A stretch of 64,000 nucleotides of DNA from Vibrio bivalvicida (lineage in GTDB: Bacteria > Pseudomonadota > Gammaproteobacteria > Enterobacterales > Vibrionaceae): assembly GCF_001399455.2 (NCBI RefSeq), contig NZ_LLEI02000075.1:62001-126000 (forward strand), read 5' to 3'. Shown here in pieces: positions 8,782 to 17,790 of the stretch. Each line of letters starts with the position of its first letter. Positions within the stretch are counted from its first letter, which is position 1. Both the position numbers and the translations under genes were made by a program. The notes below the pieces were generated by a model. The model made no database searches, was not told where the DNA came from, and worked only from the letters and a program-made list of their open reading frames with translations.

Positions 8782-8808
8782 ACTATAGTACACATTGTAG
8801 TATGTAAA
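8782..8808 (-). promoter_or_regulatory. Candidate peroxiredoxin promoter
   Basis: On the minus strand, -35-like TTTACA (8803-8808) and -10-like TATAGT (8782-8787) are separated by 15 bases, slightly short of optimum, as expected for a promoter needing activation. An odd palindrome GATTAAGTTAATC lies just upstream at 8824-8836. A full OxyR site could not be matched by eye. Confidence 0.35.
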
Positions 8809-8902
8809 AAAGCGAATTAAATAGATTAAGTTAATCGAAAAAAGCGATAAGTTGGATTTTATTAACTTGGTCAATATCTACCCGGAAATTGTAAATAAAT
8901 CT

Positions 8903-9808
8903 ATGAATAAGTGGCCTAGCCTCAAACAGTTACATTATCTGATCACCTTGTATGAAACCCGCCATTTTAGTGATGCAGCTGAAAAATGCTTCGTTAGCCA
9001 ATCGACCTTAAGTAAAGGCATTCAGAACTTTGAAGAGCTGATTGGGTGCCCTCTTTATGAAAAGAAAGATAAAAAGAGCCCGCTAGTCTTTACTAGGGCA
9101 GGAGAACTCGTTGTTCAGCAAGGGCGAGAGCTACTGGCTAAAGGGCAAGACTTAGTCGAGTTGGGACGCCTGTGCCAAGGTGGGGAAATGGAAGGGCAGT
9201 TGCGCGTCGGCTGTATTCCGACGATTGCTCCTTTCTTGTTGTGCGATTTAGTTCAGGAAGTCAACCAGCGTTTTCCACAGCTTAACCTTCTATTAAGAGA
9301 AGACACCACTACTAATTTATTAGATGCGCTTCGTCATGGTGAACTTGATGTGCTGATTTTGGCGTTGCCGGTTGAAATTGACGGTATGGACAGTCGAATT
9401 GTGGGTAACGACCCTTTCCGGATGATCATCAGTCAAAACCAAGCCGACGCAATTCAAACACCGATTAAATATGCTGACTTGCCAAATGAGTTCGTCTTTC
9501 TATTAGAGAAAGAACACTGCTTAACAGAGCATGCGGTCTCTGCGTGCCAGCTCACCGACAAAGAAAAGATTAATCCGTTTTCTGCTACGAGTTTACACAC
9601 CTTGGTTCAAATGGTGGCCAACGGAATGGGCACCACCTTTATCCCGCAAATGGCGATTGATCACGGTTTGATTGAAAACCAAAATTTGGTTGTGGTCGAT
9701 GCACCTGGGCAACAGGCTCATCGCCATATTGGCTTAGTTTGGCGTCCAAGCTCGTCTCGAGTGAATACTTTTAATCAATTAGCAGATGTTGTATCAGAGC
9801 TACTTTAG
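8903..9808 (+). CDS. oxyR: Hydrogen peroxide-sensing regulator OxyR, LysR family
   Basis: Transcription activator of the peroxide response. From ATG 8903 it has 301 residues (E. coli OxyR 305). The N-terminal LysR helix-turn-helix spans about residues 5-65. The redox pair is present: Cys206 in KEHCLTEHA and Cys215, nine residues apart exactly as E. coli Cys199 and Cys208. The C-terminal regulatory domain carries the conserved NGMGTTFIPQMA stretch. A TTG at 8852 would extend the frame by 17 residues that do not match the family; the ribosome-binding site before 8903 is weak (GGAAATT, somewhat distant). It is divergent from the peroxiredoxin gene and followed by a strong terminator. Confidence 0.95.
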   Translation: MNKWPSLKQLHYLITLYETRHFSDAAEKCFVSQSTLSKGIQNFEELIGCPLYEKKDKKSPLVFTRAGELVVQQGRELLAKGQDLVELGRLCQGGEMEGQLRVGCIPTIAPFLLCDLVQEVNQRFPQLNLLLREDTTTNLLDALRHGELDVLILALPVEIDGMDSRIVGNDPFRMIISQNQADAIQTPIKYADLPNEFVFLLEKEHCLTEHAVSACQLTDKEKINPFSATSLHTLVQMVANGMGTTFIPQMAIDHGLIENQNLVVVDAPGQQAHRHIGLVWRPSSSRVNTFNQLADVVSELL

Positions 9809-9843
9809 CGATAAGTCGTAGCTGATTACCTAGTTATATCCAT

Positions 9844-9873
9844 AAAAAACGCACTGGGTTTTGTGCGTTTTTT
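9844..9873 (+). terminator. Rho-independent terminator after oxyR
   Basis: Stem 9844-9854 with 9863-9873 (core CGCAC/GTGCG), 8-base loop and a run of six T, 36 bases past the oxyR stop. Confidence 0.85.
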
Positions 9874-10471
9874 AGCATTTTATTCTGTTGGTAAACTTTA
9901 ACTTGTAAAATTTCACAAAGAAATCTTGATGAAGCTTTCATTAAATTGTGAAATTTCACAGTGTCAATTTTACAACCAGTCAAATTTTCCCTGTTTGATC
10001 TCTCCGTTGCATATCATCTATAAGCCCAGCCCTAATTGGGTTTTCTCTCAATCGCTGATAATCAAACGTTTGTTTAAAACGTTTTTACAAGCTTAATTTT
10101 ACTGTAATTAAATTACGTAATTACTTACGTTTTGGTGACCCAAATCAATAGTTTTAGGCTGACCGAATAAAACTTTGAATTTAACGGTTTGTTTACTTTT
10201 GCTCTTTTACTTAAACGCATGTTGGTATAGCTTAAATGCAGGCTTAGTAAGACTTATGTCTAGATTGAAAAGCGGTTTCTGCTCAGTCAATCTAATAGCC
10301 GATGAAACAAAAAAAACCAAACAAGCGATGGTCAATGTGGATGTTTGATTGTTGTTTGATAGTTACAAATGTAACTTGAAATAGACCAAGCAATACCCGA
10401 GTGACAGAAACAAATTAAAGGTGAGTGAACAGCACCCAGTTTCAACACTCTGGATAGTTAAGGAAGAAATT
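9874..10471 (+). promoter_or_regulatory. Long aceB upstream regulatory region
   Basis: About 600 non-coding bases before aceB, rich in palindromes. Two copies of TGTRAAATTTCACA lie at 9904-9917 and 9947-9960, centred 43 bp apart. CAAACGTTTG is at 10063-10072 and AAAACGTTTT at 10076-10085. A HexR-type box is at 10103-10117, overlapped by ACGTAA-TTAC-TTACGT at 10115-10130. AGTTACA-AA-TGTAACT lies at 10361-10376. The region suggests control of the glyoxylate shunt by several regulators; the binding proteins are not shown by the sequence. Confidence 0.55.
10103..10117 (+). promoter_or_regulatory. HexR-like operator
   Basis: TGTAATTAAATTACG matches 14 of 15 positions of the palindrome TGTAATTAAATTACA that I recall as the HexR consensus of gammaproteobacteria, where HexR ties central carbon genes, including the glyoxylate shunt, to a sugar-phosphate signal. 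No hexR gene is in this window, so the assignment rests on the motif and the target. Confidence 0.5.
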
Positions 10472-12118
10472 ATGCTTGCCAACACACCAGATAGAGAAGA
10501 AACAACAGTAGAAGCCCAAGAAACCCTACTAACCGAAGGCATGCTTGATGTCACTGGTACCCTTTCACCAGAGCATCAGGCGATTTTCCCTGTTGAAGCC
10601 CAAACCTTTTTGTCTCTGCTGTGTGACAAGTTTGCTGGCCGAGTTGACGAGCTACTGGCTACTCGTGAAGAGAAGCAGGCGCGCATCGACGCTGGCGAAA
10701 TGCCGGATTTTCTTGAAGATACGTTAGATATCAGGGAAGGAAGCTGGAAGATCCAAGGGATTCCAAAAGATCTGCAAGATCGCCGCGTTGAGATTACAGG
10801 TCCAACTGATCGAAAAATGGTGATTAATGCACTGAACGCCAACGTAAAAGTGTTCATGGCGGATTTTGAAGACTCTTTGGCTCCGGCTTGGGATAAGGTG
10901 CTTGATGGTCAAATTAACCTGCGCGATGCGGTAAATGGCGACATCAGTTACACCAATCCGGTTAATGGTAAGCACTATGAGCTGGAACAAGATCCAGCAG
11001 TTTTAATCTGCCGCGTACGTGGTCTACATCTAAAAGAAAAACACGTGACATTTAACGGTCAGATTATCCCGGGGGCGCTGTTTGACTTTGCGCTTTACTT
11101 TTACAACAACTACACCAGCTTGTTGAAAAAAGGCAGCGGACCTTATTTTTATCTTCCTAAGTTGCAGTCTCATCACGAAGCGAAATGGTGGAGCGAGGTA
11201 TTCCACTTTACTGAAGACTACTTTGGTTTAGACACTGGCACTATCAAAGCAACTGTACTGATAGAAACGCTACCTGCGGTATTTGAGATGGATGAAATTT
11301 TGTTCTCTCTTAAAGAGCATATCGTAGGTCTAAACTGTGGTCGATGGGACTATATCTTTAGCTACATTAAAACCCTAAAAAGACACCCCGATCGCGTGCT
11401 GCCGGATCGTCAGGTGGTAACAATGGATAAGCCGTTCCTAAATGCATATTCGCGTTTACTTGTTCGTACCTGTCACAAGCGTGGTGCTTTCGCTATGGGA
11501 GGGATGGCCGCCTTTATCCCAGCGAAAGACCCGCAAACCAATCAACAAGTGCTAGATAAAGTTCATAACGATAAATCGCTAGAAGCCAACAATGGGCACG
11601 ATGGAACTTGGGTTGCTCACCCTGGGCTTGCAGACACTGCGTTAACGGTATTTGATTTAGCACTAGGTGAACGAAACAACCAGTTGAACGTCTCTCGTAA
11701 ACAGGATGCACCAGTAACGGCTGAAGACTTGCTTGCTCCGTGCGATGGGGCGATTACTGAGCAAGGCATGCGTCACAACATCCGTGTTGCGCTGCAATAC
11801 ATCGAATCTTGGATTTCGGGTAACGGCTGTGTACCTATCTATGGATTGATGGAAGATGCCGCGACTGCAGAAATCTCCCGCGCTTCAATCTGGCAATGGA
11901 TTCAACACGGTAAATCGCTCGACAATGGACAAACGGTGACTAAATCATTATTCGAGCAGTACTTAACAGAAGAGATCGAAGTGGTGAAAAGTGAGATTGG
12001 CCTAGAGCGTTATGACTCGGGTCGATTTGAAGAGGCTGCCAAATTGATGGCGAAACTCACCACCAGTGATGAACTGACTAATTTCTTAACTGTTCCAGGT
12101 TATGACTTCTTGGACTAA
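10472..12118 (+). CDS. aceB: Malate synthase A
   Basis: Second enzyme of the glyoxylate shunt: condenses glyoxylate and acetyl-CoA to malate. I start at ATG 10472 (548 residues; E. coli AceB 533) because AAGGAAG precedes it; the GTG at 10421 adds 17 residues without a good ribosome-binding site. The TIM-barrel core is visible, with the malate synthase region GLNCGRWDYIFSYIKTLK and the AFAMGGMAAFIPAKD stretch; MEDAATAEISRASIWQW near the C-terminus is also conserved. It is first in an operon with aceA, 128 bases upstream of it. Confidence 0.96.
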   Translation: MLANTPDREETTVEAQETLLTEGMLDVTGTLSPEHQAIFPVEAQTFLSLLCDKFAGRVDELLATREEKQARIDAGEMPDFLEDTLDIREGSWKIQGIPKDLQDRRVEITGPTDRKMVINALNANVKVFMADFEDSLAPAWDKVLDGQINLRDAVNGDISYTNPVNGKHYELEQDPAVLICRVRGLHLKEKHVTFNGQIIPGALFDFALYFYNNYTSLLKKGSGPYFYLPKLQSHHEAKWWSEVFHFTEDYFGLDTGTIKATVLIETLPAVFEMDEILFSLKEHIVGLNCGRWDYIFSYIKTLKRHPDRVLPDRQVVTMDKPFLNAYSRLLVRTCHKRGAFAMGGMAAFIPAKDPQTNQQVLDKVHNDKSLEANNGHDGTWVAHPGLADTALTVFDLALGERNNQLNVSRKQDAPVTAEDLLAPCDGAITEQGMRHNIRVALQYIESWISGNGCVPIYGLMEDAATAEISRASIWQWIQHGKSLDNGQTVTKSLFEQYLTEEIEVVKSEIGLERYDSGRFEEAAKLMAKLTTSDELTNFLTVPGYDFLD

Positions 12119-12246
12119 GTAAACCAATAACAACTCAACAATAACGTGAATGTTCTAAGGCAGAGATGGATGTACTGCCAAGGATAAAAGAAACATAGCG
12201 CCCATTTACCCATATAAGAAGCGCTCATCAAAAGAGGGATAGACCG
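12119..12246 (+). other. aceB-aceA intercistronic spacer with hairpin
   Basis: The 128-base spacer holds a small inverted repeat, GGCAG (12159-12163) with CTGCC (12175-12179). Such a hairpin between operon genes may protect or process the mRNA; no T-run follows, so it is unlikely to be a strong terminator. A GAGGGATAG sequence lies just before the aceA start. Confidence 0.35.
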
Positions 12247-13560
12247 ATGACTAACTTAACTCGCCGCCAACAAATCGAAGCTCTGGAAAAAGACTGGGCT
12301 ACTAATCCACGCTGGAAGAACGTTAAACGTCCTTACACGGCTGATGAAGTGGTAGAACTGCGTGGTTCAATGGTACCTGCAAATACCATCGCTCAACGTG
12401 GTGCAGACAAGCTATGGTCACTGGTCAATGGTGACGCTAAGAAAGGCTATGTAAACTGTTTAGGTGCTCTAACTGGTGGTCAAGCTGTACAGCAGGCGAA
12501 AGCTGGTATCGAGGCGATTTACCTTTCAGGTTGGCAGGTAGCGGCTGATAACAATACGGCATCAACCATGTACCCTGACCAGTCTCTATATCCAGTAGAC
12601 TCTGTACCTTCAGTGGTTAAGCGTATCAACAACTCCTTTCGCCGCGCAGACCAAATCCAGTGGTCTAACGGTAAGTCACCAGCCGATGAAGGCGGCATTG
12701 ATTACTTTCTGCCAATCGTAGCGGATGCAGAAGCAGGCTTTGGTGGCGTACTTAACGCATACGAGCTAATGAAGTCGATGATCGACGCGGGTGCTGCAGG
12801 CGTACACTTTGAAGACCAACTTGCTTCAGTGAAAAAGTGTGGCCATATGGGTGGTAAGGTTCTTGTACCGACTCAAGAAGCAGTACAGAAGCTTGTAGCA
12901 GCACGTCTAGCCGCAGACGTATCAGGTACCACAACGTTAGTGATTGCACGTACTGATGCTAACGCAGCAGACTTAATTACTTCAGATTGCGACGCTTACG
13001 ATGCAGACTTCATTCAAGGTGAACGTACTCAAGAAGGTTTCTACCGCGTACGCGCCGGTATCGACCAAGCAATTGCTCGCGGCCTAGCTTATGCGCCATA
13101 CGCAGACCTTATCTGGTGTGAAACTGCAACACCTTGTCTGGAAGAAGCGCGCAAGTTTGCCGAAGCGATTCATGCTGAATACCCTGATCAGCTGTTGGCA
13201 TACAACTGTTCTCCTTCATTTAACTGGGAGAAGAACCTAGATGCTGAAACCATTGCGAAATTCCAACAAGAGCTATCGGATATGGGCTACAAGTACCAGT
13301 TCATTACTCTAGCGGGCATCCACAATATGTGGTTCAACATGTTTGAACTAGCGCATGACTACGCGCAAGGTGAAGGTATGCGCCACTACGTTGAGAAAGT
13401 ACAGCGTCCTGAGTTCCAAGCAGCAGAAAAAGGTTACACCTTCGTAGCGCACCAGCAAGAGGTTGGTACAGGTTACTTTGATAAGATGACCAATACCATC
13501 CAAGGTGGTAACTCTTCAGTCACGGCTCTGACAGGGTCAACCGAAGAAGACCAATTTTAA
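12247..13560 (+). CDS. aceA: Isocitrate lyase
   Basis: First enzyme of the glyoxylate shunt: splits isocitrate to succinate and glyoxylate. The 437-residue protein (E. coli AceA 434) has the catalytic signature KKCGHMGGK with Cys198 at its centre, preceded by the metal-binding region VADAEAGFGG (158-167). The start ATG at 12247 follows GAGGGATAGACCG. It is downstream of aceB and ended by a terminator at 13662-13685. No aceK (isocitrate dehydrogenase kinase/phosphatase) follows, unlike the E. coli operon. Confidence 0.97.
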   Translation: MTNLTRRQQIEALEKDWATNPRWKNVKRPYTADEVVELRGSMVPANTIAQRGADKLWSLVNGDAKKGYVNCLGALTGGQAVQQAKAGIEAIYLSGWQVAADNNTASTMYPDQSLYPVDSVPSVVKRINNSFRRADQIQWSNGKSPADEGGIDYFLPIVADAEAGFGGVLNAYELMKSMIDAGAAGVHFEDQLASVKKCGHMGGKVLVPTQEAVQKLVAARLAADVSGTTTLVIARTDANAADLITSDCDAYDADFIQGERTQEGFYRVRAGIDQAIARGLAYAPYADLIWCETATPCLEEARKFAEAIHAEYPDQLLAYNCSPSFNWEKNLDAETIAKFQQELSDMGYKYQFITLAGIHNMWFNMFELAHDYAQGEGMRHYVEKVQRPEFQAAEKGYTFVAHQQEVGTGYFDKMTNTIQGGNSSVTALTGSTEEDQF

Positions 13561-13661
13561 TCCCTAGCCAGTAACCTGATATCAGTTGGCTACAAATACA
13601 GGCTTTAGATGACTGATATCGGGATTTGGTATTTTAACTAGCATAAACTTTGACATGCTTT

Positions 13662-13685
13662 GAGCGGTGCAGACCGCTCCTTTTT
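13662..13685 (+). terminator. Rho-independent terminator after aceA
   Basis: Stem GAGCGGT (13662-13668) with ACCGCTC (13673-13679), 4-base loop, followed by C and five T, about 100 bases past the aceA stop. Confidence 0.8.
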
Positions 13686-13812
13686 ATTCGCTTCTCGTTA
13701 GTTATCGCTTGGTGCATAACCGCTACAGAACTTAGGTTGACTTGAGCATTAAGCCGCAGGAAGCAGCCAACCTTTCACTCATGAATTACGCTGAACAACT
13801 CACAAATAGATG

Positions 13813-14736
13813 CTAGTTAGATAGGAATTCGAGCAGTTCCGTTTGACTCGGAAGCGCGCTCATTGCCCCTTTTTCGGTTGTTGCCAATGCGCCACATCCG
13901 TTGCCCCAACGAACCGCTTCCAGAATATTGAATTCTTGCTGCCAATCATCGCATTGTGATAGATAGGCGAGCAACCCACTGACAAATGCATCACCAGCTC
14001 CTGTGGTATCGACCACGTTTACAGAGCGTGATTTCACTTGATGCCTCTGACCGTTAGCTATTGCAAGCGCACCATCTTCACCTAATGTTATCAGTACAAG
14101 TGGAATTGAGTGGCGAGAGAGTGCAGCTAGTCCCTCGTCTAGAGACGATGTATCGGTTAAATAGAGCAGCTCTTGTTCTGAAAACTTCACGACATCTGCT
14201 ATTTGAATTGCGCTCATCACGACTTGGCGGATCTCTTGAGGTTTTTGCCATACCTCATCGCGCAGATTTGGATCGAAGCTGACATAGCCTTTAGCATCCT
14301 TGATGGCGTTCATTGCTGTTAATGTGGTTGAACGGCTTGGCTCGTTGGCAAGAGCAATCGAGCAACAATGGAGCCATTGGTTAGCCTGAAACGTCGGAAT
14401 ATCGGTCAACTGAGTAAACTGATCAGCACTTGGCTTGACCATAAAAGTAAATGAGCGCTCACCTTGGTCATCAAGGTCAACTATGACCGTTGAGGTGCGG
14501 TGTTGATAATCTAGGGTGAGATGAGAAACGTCAATATTTTCATCGGTTAACACATCAGCCATAAAACGGCCCAGCGGGTCACTGCCCACACGACCAAAAA
14601 ATCCGCATTGACCAGCAAGCCTTGCAATACCCACCGCCACATTTGCTGGTGCGCCACCAGGACATTTTAAGTAGCTGTTATCACTTTCAGGAATGAGGTC
14701 TACCACGGCATCGCCAGTCAGCCAAACTTTGTTCAT
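13813..14736 (-). CDS. scrK: Fructokinase, PfkB family
   Basis: Phosphorylates the free fructose released when sucrose-6-phosphate is hydrolysed, giving fructose-6-phosphate. I start at ATG 14736 (AAGGA upstream), giving 307 residues; the longer frame to 14817 has no family match. PfkB ribokinase signatures are visible: the N-terminal CPGGAPANVAVGIARL and the C-terminal DTTGAGDAFVSGLL with the catalytic Asp of GAGD. It is the last gene of scrB-scrA-scrK, with a 92-base spacer after scrA that holds two hairpins. Confidence 0.93.
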   Translation of the reverse strand: MNKVWLTGDAVVDLIPESDNSYLKCPGGAPANVAVGIARLAGQCGFFGRVGSDPLGRFMADVLTDENIDVSHLTLDYQHRTSTVIVDLDDQGERSFTFMVKPSADQFTQLTDIPTFQANQWLHCCSIALANEPSRSTTLTAMNAIKDAKGYVSFDPNLRDEVWQKPQEIRQVVMSAIQIADVVKFSEQELLYLTDTSSLDEGLAALSRHSIPLVLITLGEDGALAIANGQRHQVKSRSVNVVDTTGAGDAFVSGLLAYLSQCDDWQQEFNILEAVRWGNGCGALATTEKGAMSALPSQTELLEFLSN

Positions 14737-14744
14737 TTTTCGTT

Positions 14745-14816
14745 CCTTACAAAAGTGCCCATCGGAGCATAGCAAGATGGGCAAAGACGTTAGTACACCT
14801 AGGGGGTGGTGTACCA
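14745..14816 (-). other. Two hairpins in the scrA-scrK spacer
   Basis: GTACACC (14793-14799) pairs with GGTGTAC (14808-14814) around an 8-base loop, and TGCCCATC (about 14756-14763) pairs with GATGGGCA (about 14776-14783). Both lie between scrA and scrK. They may lower scrK expression by partial termination or mark an mRNA processing site. No long T-run follows. Confidence 0.5.
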
Positions 14817-14828
14817 ACGAAAATAATG

Positions 14829-16202
14829 TTAATGACTATTTTTTACTGGGTTGTAGATTCGAGTCAGTACAAAAGAGGTTGCGAACGCACTGGCAATAAC
14901 CGTCAAGTAGCCTAAAACAGCAGAGAATGATTGTGAGTATAGTAAAATGCCCGGTATAAATGTGATTCCCATGCCTGTCGCGCTGATATTGAGGATATAA
15001 GTAACTAATCCACCTACCGCGCCGCCAATCATGCCAAACAAAAACACCTTGCCGTATTGCAGATTCACGCCGAATAGCAGAGGTTCTGTGATGCCAAATA
15101 GTGTCGACATTGACGCGCTGTACGCATTGCTTTTCTTCAGTTTGTCTTTAAGCAGGGTAGCCACAGCAATAGCTGCCCCAAATTGGCCTGCCATGGATGC
15201 TGTGCCTAGAGGTTGAAGTGGATTTACGCCAGTTTCATTAAGCAGCCCAATTTCTATCACACCCAGAGCATGGTGTAAGCCGGTAATGACGATCATTTGC
15301 TGAACGGCACCATAGAGGATGTAACCTAGTCCCAGTGGCAAGTCGAGTGCCATACGAACGAGAGATGTGCAGCCGTGTTCAATGGTTTGCAGAATAGGGC
15401 CAAAGCCGAATAGAATCACAAACACTGCAATGGTAATCGTTAAAAATGGAGTAAAGACTAAATCCATGCTGGCAGGAATAAAGCGACGTAGGTTACGCTC
15501 TAAGTACGAGACAAACCAACCGGCAAATATCGCAGGCAGTACCGTGCCCTGATAGCCAACCAGTGGGAAGTTGATTCCAAGTAGATTAACCATCATCGGA
15601 TCGGCGCCACCATTGGCGACAACCCAAGCGTTAGGTAGTTGTGGGGCAACCATCATCAAGCCAACAACAATGGCGATAATTGCATTGCCACCAAATTTCT
15701 TTGCCGCAGAGTAAGCGATTAAAACGGGTAGGAAGGCAAAGGCGGTATCAGTTAACATACTAAAGAGCGCAAGCGTTTCCGGTGAAAAATCGACACCAGA
15801 ATGCAGCATCATGCCACGTAGACCCATCAACAGACCAGTGGTGACTAGTGCAGGGATCAATGGGATTAATATATCAGCTAAGGTACGAACGACTTTTTGG
15901 CTGGCGGTCATATCAGCGAAAGCGTCTTGTTTGAAGTCGGTAGTTTCAAACTCTCCTCCGAGTGCACGTTTTAGTGAATCATATACATGAGAAACCTTGC
16001 CTGTACCGATGATAAATTGGTGTTGCCCTGATTGGTAAAAGTAGCCACTTATCTGGTTAATCTCTTTCGCTTTATCTGTGTTGACCTTGTTATTGTCTTT
16101 AAGGATTAGGCGCAGGCGAGTCGCGCAGTGTTCTGCGTTACGGATGTTGCCTAGGCCCCCGATACTTTCCAGTATTTCGTTTACGGTAGCGTCATAATTC
16201 AT
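14829..16202 (-). CDS. scrA: Sucrose-specific PTS permease, EIIBC
   Basis: Takes up sucrose and phosphorylates it to sucrose-6-phosphate. I start at ATG 16202 (457 residues); a GTG at 16214 would add four residues. The N-terminal glucose-family EIIB domain (about 1-80) has the phosphorylated Cys26 in NAEHCATRLRL; the EIIC membrane domain (about 105-455) has roughly ten hydrophobic spans, with GITEPLLFGVNLQYGK near the C-terminus. There is no EIIA domain, so it should use the general EIIA-Glc (Crr) encoded elsewhere. It lies 16 bases after scrB. Sucrose specificity is inferred from the flanking hydrolase and fructokinase; trehalose or other glucosides are less likely. Confidence 0.9.
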   Translation of the reverse strand: MNYDATVNEILESIGGLGNIRNAEHCATRLRLILKDNNKVNTDKAKEINQISGYFYQSGQHQFIIGTGKVSHVYDSLKRALGGEFETTDFKQDAFADMTASQKVVRTLADILIPLIPALVTTGLLMGLRGMMLHSGVDFSPETLALFSMLTDTAFAFLPVLIAYSAAKKFGGNAIIAIVVGLMMVAPQLPNAWVVANGGADPMMVNLLGINFPLVGYQGTVLPAIFAGWFVSYLERNLRRFIPASMDLVFTPFLTITIAVFVILFGFGPILQTIEHGCTSLVRMALDLPLGLGYILYGAVQQMIVITGLHHALGVIEIGLLNETGVNPLQPLGTASMAGQFGAAIAVATLLKDKLKKSNAYSASMSTLFGITEPLLFGVNLQYGKVFLFGMIGGAVGGLVTYILNISATGMGITFIPGILLYSQSFSAVLGYLTVIASAFATSFVLTRIYNPVKNSH

Positions 16203-16218
16203 TCTGTTCACCACTTTA

Positions 16219-17667
16219 TTATATTGTAAGGTAGGTTAGTTGGGTATTGAGCTTCGCAACGTTTTCAACAGATATATTCAACTGGTGGCTTTCTTGCTTA
16301 GGGAAGAAAAGACAGGTAAATACATCTCGACCATTGTTAATATAAATTTCAATAATGCTCTGGTCGCATATGAAAGAAATATTGTTAATGTCGTAGTCTG
16401 TAAGGTGTTGACGTTTACAACCATATTTCCAATTTAGGGGGTGATGGTCATATAACTCTCTATCTAAAGTAATAGAGTTACTATTGATAGTGAGAGTTAG
16501 CTCGTTACCACTTTGTGTATTTAGTGATATGGTTAAATTCTGAGTATTAGATAAATTATCTAGTGTTAAAGAAAATGATAAACTTTCTAGTTTAACTCCT
16601 TGGTTAATTAACAAATGTCCATTTTGTTTGTTGAATGAATTTGAATTAATTATGTTCGGTTTTTGCAGCAGTCTATTGTTTTCGACCGCAAGTTCTCTTG
16701 TTAAGGTTAAGCAATTAATCCAACCATATTGTTCGCTCGGTAAGTGTTCATCAGTTCCAGCCCATGCAATTAATGTTTGTTGTTTTGGAGCATTCGCCAA
16801 TGTCTGTGGTGCGTAGAAGTCAAAGCCTCGATCCAACTCATCCCAGTGAGATACTTCAAATGTTAGTTGCTCAAAGTCGAAACGACCTAAGCAATAGATA
16901 ACATTGAATTTGTTGTGGAATCGAGTTCCATCAGCAGTAACGCCTTGCGGAGAGAAGATCAGTACGTCATTGCCATCGACCTGCAGAAGGTCAGGGCATT
17001 CATACATGTATGCGTCAAGGAACTTACCATCTACTTGAATGTCGAGTGGCCCTTTGTAGTGCCAATCTAAAAGATCTTGAGATTGATAAACAATGATCTC
17101 ACCTTGTAAGCCTGCCTCTCGTTGAGCGCCGAGCAACATAAGGTAGTCGTTACCGTGTTTGATGATTTTAGGATCGCGTACATGGCCGCTGTAGCCTTGA
17201 GGCACGGATTCAATTACAGGATTGAGCGTGTGTTTGGTTACCTGGTTGTTATTATCCAAAATTGCTAAGCACTGATTAGCATCACGTTCATCACCTCGTT
17301 TTACATTTCCGGTATAGAAAAGATAAGCATGTTCGTTTTTAACTAGAGCAGATCCGGAATAAGCACCATGGGATTCATAACTTTCTGTTGGTGTTATTTG
17401 TGAACCATGTTCATGCCAATTTAATAAATCATCTGAGGTTAGATGCATCCAATGCTTTAATCCATGGTATGTGTCAAAAGGAAACCACTGATAAAACAAA
17501 TGATATTGCTTATTGAAATAGCAAAAACCATTTGGATCATTTAATAACCCATGAGGTGGAGTTATATGAAACAAAGGTCGAAAGGTTGAGTTTGATTTTA
17601 TTTTCTCAAACTTTTCTTTATCTGATTCAGTCGCCATACTGATTGTTTGGTATTTTTGTTGTTGCAC
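16219..17667 (-). CDS. scrB: Sucrose-6-phosphate hydrolase, GH32
   Basis: Cytoplasmic invertase that splits sucrose-6-phosphate into glucose-6-phosphate and fructose. The 482-residue product has the GH32 motifs: LLNDPNG with nucleophile Asp44, VRDPKI (transition-state Asp) and YECPDLL (acid/base Glu), followed by a C-terminal beta-sandwich. No signal peptide is visible. I keep the GTG start at 17667, with AGGTAACGAGCA before it; ATG at 17637 lacks a ribosome-binding site. First gene of the scr operon. The last third is notably A+T-rich compared with its neighbours, as if under weaker constraint. Confidence 0.92.
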   Translation of the reverse strand: MQQQKYQTISMATESDKEKFEKIKSNSTFRPLFHITPPHGLLNDPNGFCYFNKQYHLFYQWFPFDTYHGLKHWMHLTSDDLLNWHEHGSQITPTESYESHGAYSGSALVKNEHAYLFYTGNVKRGDERDANQCLAILDNNNQVTKHTLNPVIESVPQGYSGHVRDPKIIKHGNDYLMLLGAQREAGLQGEIIVYQSQDLLDWHYKGPLDIQVDGKFLDAYMYECPDLLQVDGNDVLIFSPQGVTADGTRFHNKFNVIYCLGRFDFEQLTFEVSHWDELDRGFDFYAPQTLANAPKQQTLIAWAGTDEHLPSEQYGWINCLTLTRELAVENNRLLQKPNIINSNSFNKQNGHLLINQGVKLESLSFSLTLDNLSNTQNLTISLNTQSGNELTLTINSNSITLDRELYDHHPLNWKYGCKRQHLTDYDINNISFICDQSIIEIYINNGRDVFTCLFFPKQESHQLNISVENVAKLNTQLTYLTI

Positions 17668-17790
17668 TGCTCGTTACCTAATAACCTTGGGTTGAGAAAA
17701 TCATAATGACGCTTAGAAATCGTTGAAATAGTGGTGAAGATTTAATGGCTAGAATTGGAGGGAAATTGAACGAATTAAGATTGTCTTGTG

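Noticed and set aside
8820..8860. OxyR tetranucleotide ATAG motif array
   Set aside because: Only one ATAG-like quarter site fits; spacing of the remainder does not match.
9904..9960. CRP sites before aceB
   Set aside because: The TGTGA/TCACA halves are separated by four bases rather than six.
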